Positions 54,649-64,000 of a DNA stretch of 64,000 nt are shown here, piece after piece. The DNA comes from Azolla caroliniana (Eukaryota; Polypodiophyta). The number at the start of each line of letters is the position of its first letter. Positions within the stretch are counted from its first letter, which is position 1. Location of the stretch: contig JBHGNT010000013.1 of the NCBI GenBank assembly GCA_043228905.1, positions 10,726,001-10,790,000 on the forward strand, given 5' to 3'. The position numbers and the translations under genes are program-made. The notes under the pieces are model-generated. The model had not been told where the DNA came from. It was given only the letters and a program-made list of their open reading frames with translations, and ran no database searches.

Positions 54649-57064
54649 ATGGATAGAGGCATGGTGAGCTCTCTTCCAACAGAGAATCTCGACAGAACCA
54701 ACTACGCGTCTTGGTCCTACAAGATGCACCAGTACCTGCTCGGGCACGGCTACTAGAGTTATGTCGAAGGAGCTAATGACGCGGCACCCGAATCGACACA
54801 CAGAGACTTCCCGTCGTGGGAGCAATCGGCGAGTAGGGTATTATACTACTTCGCGTCGTGTGTGGGCGAACAACTATTGAGCTATGTTCGGGATGCAAAG
54901 ACGCCGAAGGGTGCGTGGGAAAATCTGAAGAAGATTTTCGCCGCGAGCACCACAGCCAGGAAGCTTTAGCTCCGACAGGAGTTGAGCAACCTACGACAAC
55001 GCGACTTGTCGGTGGCGGACTATACCTCGAAGATCAAGGATATCTGCGACTCCCTCGCCTCCATAGAGGTGAACATCGAGGAGAGCGAGATGGTCCAGAT
55101 CTGTCTCGGAGGTTTGGCGTCGAAGTTCGGAGCATTCCGAACGGCTGTGTGTACTCGGAAGAATACGCCGTCCTTCTTTGACTTACAGTCAATGCTCCTG
55201 GTAGAGGAAAACCACACGGGTGCGTCTACAAGCACGCACACCGACAACAGAATGTTGTACACGGAGGGAGATAGGCCCCGTGGACGTGGAGGACGAGGCG
55301 AGTCAGCGCGCAATGGAGGCGGCCGACGAGATCAGGGAAGAAGGCCCCGAAGTGATGCCAACAGCAACTCCGGATCCTTCGGAAACAGGGGGAGTCGAAA
55401 CGATGAGAACCGGCAAGGGAAGTCCATCGCGGAGTGCTGGTACTGTGGCAAGAAAGGCCACAGGGAAAGTGAGTGCTGGAAGAAGCGCGCCGATTCGGAG
55501 AGAACTGGTTCCGGGAACGGCTCCAGACATACCGACAAGGGAAATTGGCAGCGATCGCACTATGCGGAAGACTCCGGGAGAGCCGGAGAAGGGACTGCCT
55601 TCGTGACGAGACACGAAGCAAACTCAATGAAACAGACCACCCCGAGATCGGACGAGGTGTGGTACGTAGACTCCGGCGCGTCAAACCACATGACGAGCCA
55701 TAAGGAGTGGTTCTCGTACCTTGAAAAACCGATACAACCTGGAGTAGTCGCAACAGGAGACGACACTCCGCATCCGATCGCGAATGTTGGAGAAGTTCCC
55801 CTTAGCCATGTCGGGCAGAAAGGGAAACTCATGAACGTGTTGCACGTTCCGACAATCACGAAAAACTTGGTCTCGGTCGGACAGATCGTCGACCAAGGGA
55901 TGGAGGTTCGGTTTACAAACCTCGAGTGCTTCATTGAGGAAGAAGGCCGTGTGATTGCGCAAGGGCGCAGAGACGGGAGGATGTTCATCCTCGACTCCAC
56001 TGACGGCGGCATCGCAATGTTCGCAAAGGGACAAAAGACCGAGTCGGACATCGACTTGTGGCACAAGCGGATAGGCCACATCAACCACCAACGGCTTCAA
56101 GATCTGCAATCGAAACAGGTAGTGTTCGGATTGCCCAAGTTTAGTGGCCGAAAGGCACAAATTTGTGAAGCCTGCCAACTCGGGAAGCAACACTGACTTC
56201 CTTTCCCCAACGAGCGAAACCGGAGCCGGAACAAGCTCGACCTTATCCGATGTGTGGGGGCCGGCACAAAACGTTAGTCTTGGCGGGAGCCAATATTTCG
56301 TCTCCTTCATCGACGACCACACGCGGCACACGTGGATCTACCTCATTGAGAGGAAGAGCGAAGTCTTCGACTGTTTCCGGGACCTCAAAGGGTTTGTGGA
56401 AACCGAAACAGGACGAAAGATCAAGTGCCTACGGTCGGATGGCGGGAAAGAGTACTTTTCCGGTCAATTCAACGGTTACCTACAACAAATGGGAATTCGC
56501 CGCGAATTCAGTTGTAGATACACGCCCGAGCAGAATGCCGGAGAGAAAGAATCGGTCAGTTGTGGAAGCGGCACGGGCAATGCTGGAGGAGAAGAGCTTG
56601 CCCAAGTTCTACTGGGCCGAGGCGGTAAGGACCACGGTATACATCCAAAACCGATCGGAGACAAAGTGTCGGCGCACGAGCTATATTTCGGAACGAAGCC
56701 GAACTTGCGACACTTGAGGGTGTTCGGTAGCATTGCGTATGTGCATGTACCGAAGGAGAAAAGGAGGAAGCTGGACGCAAAGGCCGAGAAGTGCATCTTG
56801 GTCAGTTACTCGGACGGGCAGAAGGGTTATAAGTGCTATAACCCTCACATCAAACAAGCGCGTGTCAACCGCGACGTTGTGTTTGACGAGTCCGCGTCCT
56901 GGTACCAGCCCCCGACTCTGAACCCCGACTCCAATCCGAGTTCTGACGATGAGGTCAGCAAGGCCGAGCTACCTCCGGATGAGCCCGAAATCGAGACCCG
57001 CGAAGAGAGTCCGATTTCGCTCTGTTTAAGTGGACCGATTGGACGACTGAGTCGGTACGACTAG
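54649..57064 (+). pseudogene. Gag-protease-integrase remnant, Copia I
   Basis: ATG at 54649 (MDRGMVSSLPTENLD) with in-frame TAG near 54753 (a Trp position in relative J) and near 54967 (a Gln position). Open frame 54982-56196 holds a knuckle CWYCGKKGHRESEC near 55437, protease YVDSGASNHMTSH near 55666 and DLWHKRIGHIN near 56054. TGA after CQLGKQH and frame shifts near 56240 and 56530 break the integrase (DVWGPAQN, FIDDHTRHTWIYL, LRSDGGKEYF). A dead copy. Confidence 0.85.
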
Positions 57065-57100
57065 TCTGATGAAGAGCCAGCGAGTAGTGGAGACTCAGTC

Positions 57101-58360
57101 GTGCATTCCCCGCGCAGGAAGCCGAGGAGATGGCTTACGCACAAAGAGAAAGGGAAGAAGAAGGTGTCGGATTCCGGCACGGATAGGAACGAGTCAGACC
57201 GACGCAAGTCCGACTCCGAGGGAACCGGTGACGGGTCTTTAAAGGTGAAGACTGCGTCGACCGAGAAGGCCTCGACATCGGCTAATGTGAGATTATGCCG
57301 ATCTACCCGCCAGAAGAATCTTGCTTTGCGGTTCGGATACAACGAGTACATGGCGCATCATTATGCGTACATGACCCGTGTAGCGGAAGTGCGTGAGCCG
57401 GAGAGCTACGCAGAAGCGGCTAAAGACGCGAATTGGCGTGCCGCGATGGAGGAAGAGATGCACGCATTGGCGGAGAACGAGACTTGGGACCTGGTTGACG
57501 CACCAACATGGGTAAAACCGATCGGGTGTAGGTGGGTGTACAAGGTCCCAAGTCAGTTCATGGCGCGACCTACCGAGGAGCACCTTCAGTGTGTGCAATG
57601 CATACTACGGTACGTAAGTGGCACTAAGGACCGAGGACTATTATATCGGACCGGTGCAGCCGCGCAGTTAGTCGGCTACACCGATGCTGATTGGGCTGGC
57701 AACGCCGCCGATCGCCGATCCACGTCTGGATACGCGTTCTCCCTCGGGAGTGCCGCGATCGCGTGGAGCAGTAAGAAGCAGCCGACAGTTGCACTGTCGA
57801 GCACCGAAGCGGAGTACCGAGGAGCGGCTGTCGCGACATGCGAAGCCATATGGTTGAAGCGGCTACTTACGGACCTGCAAGAGGAGGTGTCAGATCCGAC
57901 GACGATCTACTACGACAACCTCTGCAGCATCAAGCTCGCGAAAAACCCCGTTTTCCACGCACGGACCAAGCACATTGAGGTGCATTACCATTTCGTCCGT
58001 GAGCGTGTCCTTTCCGGTGAAGTCAAACTTCAGTACGTGCCGACGGATCGGCAGACTGCCGACATCTTCACTAAGCCTCTTGGTCTGGACAAGTTGCGGC
58101 AATTCTCAAGTGCGCTCGGATTGCATCACCTTGACGTGCCGAACTTGAGGGGGAGAACAGTCCCGAACGACCAAGCAAAGCAGCAGGAAAGGAGCGGAGA
58201 CCGCGACACCGAGTCGGTTGACTCAGGTGTTGACTCGGTTGTCGAGTTCGACTTTGGATCGGCTGAAGAAGCCGAGGGCGGACCCGCGGAAAAGTTCGGA
58301 AGAGGACAGAAGGGGAGCAGCCGAAGGCGAGAGCCGAAGCCAACCACGCATGGGGGAGAT
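57101..58360 (+). pseudogene. RNase H region and C-terminal tail, Copia I
   Basis: Begins with the RT entry (EEMHALAENETWDLVDAP, CRWVYKV) and then jumps directly to the RT end (EHLQCVQCILRYVSGTKD), so the catalytic RT core including YVDD is deleted. RNase H follows (GYTDADWAGNAADRRSTSGY, STEAEYRGA, YYDNLCSIKLA), then the usual pol end near 58140. The frame continues through an acidic tail (VDSGVDSVVEFDFGSAEEAE) into the H insertion. Confidence 0.8.
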
Positions 58361-59056
58361 TGTTGGGAATCACCGGTTTGATTCACCTTCTCCTCTCGGC
58401 CACAACCGAGTAATCGCGGATCAATGCAGCAGAAAATAGGAAATACAGAGATAGACGCGATACACAGGGATTAACGTGGAAAACCCTATACGGGAAAAAC
58501 CACGGGAGTGCGAGACTCCAAACCAAACTATGCACAGAGAAATATACAATGGCGAGCTGCAAGGCGACGACCTTGAGCTCGCTGTCCTCGCCACAGGCGG
58601 CGGTATTACACAGAGGCGTCGACCTCTTCGTTTCTCTCTCTCTCTCTCTCTCTCGGCTGCTCTCACTCCGCTCTCTCCACTAGAACATAAAATGAGCAAC
58701 CACAGAAACTGTTTGCCCTAAGTCATATTTATACACATATGACTTTCGGGCTATTTACAAATATAGCCTCAAGGGCTCTTGGCAAACATATTCACAAATA
58801 TGTCCCCGCATCCGGATCTCTCTCCGGGTACATACATCATCCGGCTCCGTAGCCGGGGTCTTCGTCATCCGGTTCCGTAGCCGGGTCTTTGTCATCCGGC
58901 TCCGTAGCCGGGTCTTCATCATCCGGCTCCGTAGCCGGGTACTCTTCATCCGGCTTCATGCCGGGTACTATTCATCATCCGGTTCCGTAACCGCAACCGG
59001 GCTTGCCGTCATTTATCTCCGGGGACATCCCATCCGGAGGGACCGAAATCCCAACA
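58361..59056 (-). repeat. 3' LTR of Copia H
   Basis: 696 bp, TGTTGGGAATC...GAAATCCCAACA in plus reading. Contains (CT)n near 58634-58654 and the CCGGCTCCGTAGCCGG array. Confidence 0.93.
58840..59003. repeat. Palindromic minisatellite in the H LTR
   Basis: About six units of roughly 27 bp with core CATCCGGCTCCGTAGCCGG; CCGGCT and AGCCGG form a perfect inverted repeat. Variants include CCGGTTCCGTAACCG. The second LTR has the same array at 63651-63814. The G LTR has only about two units, with different arms (CCGGTACCGAAACCGG). Confidence 0.85.
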
Positions 59057-59066
59057 AACTCCCCCT

Positions 59067-62000
59067 TCACTTCGGCATGGGATGTCTCTCCAATCCGATC
59101 CTCTTCCGGCATGCTTCTAGCTTGTCGGGTGTGAGCACTTTGGTCAGCATATCTGACCCGTTCTCGTCCGTGTGGATCTTCGTCAACACGAACTCCTGGT
59201 CTTCTATCCTTTCCCGGATCCAGTGATATCTTCGCTGGATGTGCTTCGTCCGGGAGTGATAGGCCGCGTTCTTCGCAAGGTGGATGGCACTCTGACTGTC
59301 GCAGTAGAGTCGGTACTCCTCCTGCCGGATACCGAGCTCTCTAATGAAGTCCTTCATCCATATTATTTCCTTGCCGGCTTCAACAGCCGCCATGTACTCC
59401 GCCTCCGTGGTTGACAACGCAACCGTCTTCTGCAGCCTCGACTGCCACGAAACAGCTCCCCCTGCATACGTCATCACATACCCTGATGTGGACCGGCTGG
59501 TATCTGCATCAGCCGACATATCCGAATCGGTAAATCCATCGAGTTCGGGCTTACCGGAGCCGAAATGGAGGCACACGTTTGCCGTGCCCTTCAGGTATCG
59601 AAGTGTCCATTTGACCGCGTTCCAGTGCTCCTTACCGGGATTGCTCATGTACCGGCTCACCACTCCGACTGCGTATCCAATGTCCGGTCTTGTACACACC
59701 ATTGCGTACATCAAGCTTCCGACGGCAGAGGCATATGGTACTTTCATCATATCCTCCTTTTCAGCCTTTGTCTTGGGACTTTGCTTGCTGGACAGCTTGC
59801 AGTTTGCCGGGAGGGTCGATCCGACCGGTCTTGCTTCCGACATGTTGAACCGTTGAAGCACCTTTGTCACGTACTTCTCCTGTGACAGCCACAACTGCTT
59901 CTTCTTCCGGTCCCGGATGATGTGCATCCCTAATATTTGTCTCGCCGGACCCAGGTCCTTCATTGAGAAGGTTCGGTGAAGAGCCTTCTTCAGCATCCGT
60001 ATCTTGACATGGTCCCGTCCGACGATCAACATGTCGTCCACGTATAGGAGAAGTATTAGAAAGTCTCCTCCTTCGAACTTCTTCACAAACACGCAGTGGT
60101 CGGACTGCGTTTTGTAGTACCCTTCTTCGGTCATGAAGGAGTCAAACTTTCGGTACCATTGTCGGGGAGCCTGCTTCAGTCCGTAAAGGCTCTTCTTCAA
60201 CCGGCATACCAGGTGCTCCTTCTCTTTCTTCTCGAATCCTTCCGGTTGCTGCATGTAGATCTCTTCTTCGAGGTCACCGTGAAGGAATGCCGTCTTCACG
60301 TCCATCTGTTCTACCTCGAGGTCCATGCTTGCCGCTATGCTCAGCACCGTCCGGATGGAGGTCATCTTCACTACCGGGGCAAATATCTCGTCGAAGTCGA
60401 CGCCCTTCTTCTGCTGGAACCCCTTCACCACGATCCTGGCTTTGTATCTTGGGGGGTTTCCGGCATCTCCCGGTTTCAGCTTGAACACCCACTTGTTACG
60501 GAGTGCCCGTTTTCCTTTCGGCAACTCCACAAGTTCATATGTGTGGTTCTCATGCAGGGAATCCATCTCCTCCTGCATGGCACTTAACCACCTACGGCTA
60601 TGGGTGTCATGCTTCGCTTCTTCAAAGCTCTCCGGCTCCCCCTCGTCGGTTAGCAGCACGTGCTCTGGTTCCGGAAATCTCCGAGGGGCCCTTCTCTCTC
60701 TTAGAGGATATCTTCGTTCCGGAGCTTCGGTAACCGGTTCTTCCGATTCTTCTTCATCCGAATCCATTTCGGGATCGGGGCCGGTTCCGGTATCATTTTC
60801 ATCTTCTTCGGCCGGTTCTGTTTCTTCACCGTCTTCGGCCGGATCCTCGAGTGCTAACCGGTCTCTTGCCGGTCGGGACTGCTCCTTGTAGAGTTGATCC
60901 TCACCGGTCGACTTGGAGCTCTTCATCTTCTTCTCCGACTCCCAGTCGGCGAGTGTCTTGTCCTCCATGAAGATGATATCTCGACTCCTGAATATCTTCT
61001 TGTCGACCGGGTCCCATACTCGGTAGCCGAACTCGTCGTTGCCGTAACCGAGGAATATGCATGGACGGGTCTTTGGATCTAGCTTTCCTCTCCGGTCCTT
61101 TGCCACATGCACATATGCGAGACACCCGAACACCTTCAGATGCCGGTAGGACACTTCCCTACCGGTCCACACTCTCTGCGGCGTGTCTCCGTCCAAAGGT
61201 ACTGAGGGTGATCTGTTAATCACGTATGTCGCCGTCGACATTGCCTCAGCCCAAAACCCCTTGGGTAATTTCGCATGCGCCAGCATACTCCGGACCCTCT
61301 CCATTATGGTCCGGTTCATCCTCTCGGCCAGCCCGTTCAGTTCCGGCGTCTTCGGCACTGTAAACTCGAGCCGGATTCCCTTCGAGCGACAGTACTCCTG
61401 GAACTGCCCCCGGTATTCCCCTCCGTTATCCGCTCGTATCGCTTTCAGCTCCTTGCCGGATTCTCTTTCCACTCTTGCGTGGAGTTCTTTGAAGACGGAC
61501 AATACTTGGTCCTTTGTCTTCAACGGTGCCGTCCACAGCTTCCGGCTGTGGTCATCAATGAATGTCACGAAGTACTGGGCTCCGCCATGTGACTTCGTTT
61601 CTACTTGACACACGTCAGTATGCACCAGCTCCAATGGTGCAATACGTCTCGTCGGTGGCCTTGAGTGGAAGGAGGCCCGGTTTTGCTTACCGGCCAGGCA
61701 GTCGGTGCACTTCTCCAGGTGCACATGCTTCACTGGAATGAGGTTGTCATCTGCAAGCCTCTTCATCCCCTTCTCACTCATGTGGCACAGTCTCTTGTGC
61801 CACAGCTCACCGGCAGTGTCAGCTGCCACGTTCAGCTCCTCCGGACATAGCCGGGAATTCATCAGGTACAGTGTGTTGACTTTCCGGGCCCGAGCCACTA
61901 TCAGACTCCCCTTGCTGAACTTCATGACACCGTTCCGGATGCTACCCGTGTAGCCTTCATCGTCTAGCCTCCCAGCCGAAATCAGGTTCAATCGAACCTC

Positions 62001-63140
62001 CGGAACGTGTCGAACATCCTTCAGCAGCATTTTGCATCCGGTTGATGTCATCAGCCACACGTCTCCTATGCCGGCAATCCGGCACGTACCTTCATTTCCC
62101 ATCCGGACACAGCCATGCTCACCGGCTGTGTAGGATGAGAAGTATTTCTTCTCCGGGGTCAGGTGGAACGACGCTCCGGAATCGACCACCCAGGTCATCT
62201 CTTCTCCGGCAAGGTTCAGCTCCCTCTCTTCGGTAATGAGCATTATCTCTTCTTCACTTGCCGCGAGTGCCGTCGTTCCTTTCCGGTCCTGCCCTCGCCG
62301 ATCCGGACCTCTCCGGCCCGTGGCTCCCCGGTATGCACCGTTTCTCTCCGGTGACTTCTTCGAATCGGTGTCGTCGGCTCCGTTGTCCTTTCGGTAATGC
62401 CGACAATTCTTCCGGAAGTGCCCCGGCTTCCCACAGTGGAAGCATGTGGGTCTTCCTCTTGACTGCGACCGGGTCCCCGACTTCTCCCGTCTTTGCGGAC
62501 TCCGGTTCCATTGTCTTCCCCGATCCGATTCGGTAAGCAGCGCCTTCGTGTCGGAAGCCGGTTCTTTATCTCTCCGACGCGCTTCTTCGTTCAAAATACT
62601 TGTCTTTACCGTTTGTAAGGACAAGTTATCTTCGGTGCACGAGGTGCTGAGAGTCACCACCAAGTTCTCCCAGCTTTCCGGCAATGTACACATCAGGATG
62701 ATGGCTTGCATTGCATCCTCCAACGGGAACTTAATCGCCGCAAGCTGGTTCACGAATCCCATGAACGTGCTTACGTGTTCCACCATACTCTCGCCGTCCC
62801 GGTACTTGAGATTCACTATCTTCCTCATCAGGGAGGTCCGGTTCAACGCATTCTTCCTCTCGTAGAGGCCCGACAGCTTCTTCCACATCTCGTATGCGTT
62901 GGTGTCGTTCGCCACGTGTTGTAGGACGCTTACATCGACATATTGTCAGATCGTTGCTACGGCTTTCCGGTTCAGGAGCTTCCACTCCGACTCAAGTACC
63001 CCTTTCGGTATTTCCGACCTGTCAATCGGTTCGTACAGGTCCCGAACAATCAGAAGATCCTCCATCTTGATCTTCCAGTCGGCGTAGTTCTGCGCATTCA
63101 GCACCATCATCCCCGGCTGCCCGCTGCTGCCGCCTTCCAT
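59067..63140 (-). pseudogene. Copia gag-pol of H with a single premature stop
   Basis: From ATG 63140 (MEGGSSGQPG) to 59067, 1358 codons, colinear with the G polyprotein. TGA at 62948-62946 falls where G has CGA (Arg, in ATIRQYVD), about residue 65. All downstream motifs are intact: CFHCGKPGHFRKNC, WVVDSGASFHLT, RADNGGEY, YVDDM, TTEAEY. The first ATG of the G protein (MQK) is GTG here. Readthrough or trans-complementation by G could still mobilise it. Confidence 0.92.
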
Positions 63141-63156
63141 TTTCTGCACTGCCGTC

Positions 63157-63168
63157 GCTCTGATACCA
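63157..63168 (-). other. Primer-binding site of H
   Basis: Minus-strand TGGTATCAGAGC, three bases from the LTR at 63172. Confidence 0.9.
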
Positions 63169-63171
63169 GTT

Positions 63172-63867
63172 TGTTGGGAATCACCGGTTTGATTCACCTT
63201 CTCCTCTCGGCCACAACCGAGTAATCGCGGATCAATGCAGCAGAAAATAGGAAATACAGAGATAGACGCGATACACAGGGATTAACGTGGAAAACCCTAT
63301 ACGGGAAAAACCACGGGAGTGCGAGACTCCAAACCAAACTATGCACAGAGAAATATACAATGGCGAGCTGCAAGGCGACGACCTTGAGCTCGCTGTCCTC
63401 GCCACAGGCGGCGGTATTACACAGAGGCGTCGACCTCTTCGTTTCTCTCTCTCTCTCTCTCTCTCGGCTGCTCTCACTCCGCTCTCTCCACTAGAACATA
63501 AAATGAGCAACCACAGAAACTGTTTGCCCTAAGTCATATTTATACACATATGACTTTCGGGCTATTTACAAATATAGCCTCAAGGGCTCTTGGCAAACAT
63601 ATTCACAAATATGTCCCCGCATCCGGATCTCTCTCCGGGTACATACATCATCCGGCTCCGTAGCCGGGGTCTTCGTCATCCGGTTCCGTAGCCGGGTCTT
63701 TGTCATCCGGCTCCGTAGCCGGGTCTTCATCATCCGGCTCCGTAGCCGGGTACTCTTCATCCGGCTTCATGCCGGGTACTATTCATCATCCGGTTCCGTA
63801 ACCGCAACCGGGCTTGCCGTCATTTATCTCCGGGGACATCCCATCCGGAGGGACCGAAATCCCAACA
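63172..63867 (-). repeat. 5' LTR of Copia H
   Basis: 696 bp, no difference from 58361-59056 noticed. Followed by GAGAT. Confidence 0.93.
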
Positions 63868-64000
63868 GAGATGACGCCATCGAGGGCGAGAAGACTGAAG
63901 ACGAGTTGGAGACAGCCAACACGGACGAGAGCGAAAACCGATCGGAGGTAGCCGAGTCGGTTCGGATGTTTGATTCAGATACGCTGAATCAACCGAGGCC
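63868..64000 (+). pseudogene. Continuation of the Copia I tail ORF (runs off the window)
   Basis: Taking one copy of the GAGAT duplication, the frame of the element I tail continues here (EGEKTEDELETANTDESENR) without a stop to the window end. It is strongly acidic and I recognise no domain. The tail lies beyond the normal Copia pol end. Confidence 0.5.

Larger units (their letters stand above)
58361..63867 (-). mobile_element. Near-intact Copia element H (sister of G)
   Basis: 696-bp LTRs (58361-59056, 63172-63867) with no difference noticed, exact target duplications GAGAT (58356-58360, 63868-63872), methionine-type primer site at 63157-63168, and a gag-pol broken only by one nonsense codon. 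The polyprotein is almost the same as that of G. The extra LTR length comes from a hairpin minisatellite. Confidence 0.95.
54172..64000 (+). mobile_element. Degenerate Copia element I, split by H, open at window end
   Basis: LTR, primer site, broken gag-protease-integrase and RNase H lie at 54172-58360. Copia H is inserted at 58361 with GAGAT duplication, and I-like sequence continues at 63868-64000. Most of RT is deleted. A polypurine-like CTTGAGGGGGAGA at 58145 is not followed by an LTR. The 3' LTR is not in the window. Confidence 0.7.

Noticed and set aside
1-64000. CRISPR-like or defence arrays
   Set aside because: The spaced repeats found are minisatellites inside LTRs or K; there are no spacers of unique sequence and no cas genes, and this is a plant nuclear sequence.

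Overview
This is nuclear DNA from a flowering plant. The evidence is a spliced U-box gene with GT-AG introns, plant-type Copia and Gypsy LTR retrotransposons, and long CT/GA/GT microsatellites. I could not identify the species. No rRNA, tRNA, CRISPR or bacterial features were seen.

Region 1-7.2 kb holds the only host gene, on the minus strand. Seven coding exons (5802 down to 1000) join in phase to 1617 nt, or 538 residues. The product has a Ser/Gly-rich and acidic N-terminal half, a U-box near residues 356-420, a basic linker and a C-terminal domain, resembling plant U-box proteins 62/63 (PUB62/63). A non-coding first exon lies upstream of 6559, next to dense microsatellites.

Region 7.6-64 kb is almost entirely nested LTR retrotransposons, labelled here with local letters. 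K (8721-18956) has no visible reverse transcriptase and carries an array of DNA hairpins; the gag-only element A1 (13471-18102) sits inside it. A solo LTR (20598-21536) is followed by B (21875-29824), a dead Gypsy element holding a C-type solo LTR. An old Gypsy F (33.3-43.8 kb) is split by E (33825-42335). E is itself split by intact Copia G (34821-40229) and by an A2-type solo LTR (40356-41163). A C-type element and a broken Copia J follow. J is split by an apparently intact Gypsy, A2 (46469-53529). Copia I (from 54172) is split by near-intact Copia H (58361-63867).

The most interesting material is the Gypsy group A1/A2/B/C. Its members share TGTC...GACA LTR ends, apparent 4-bp target duplications (often ACGN), a TGGTGAACCYGAC primer-binding site, a conserved motif near the LTR end and, where pol is present, pol proteins unlike the usual plant Gypsy lineages. 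A2 has LTRs with no difference seen and a gag/pol junction that looks like a -1 frameshift. A1 appears to be its non-autonomous partner. Several elements (A2, G, H, E) have LTR pairs with zero or one difference noticed by eye, which points to a recent burst.
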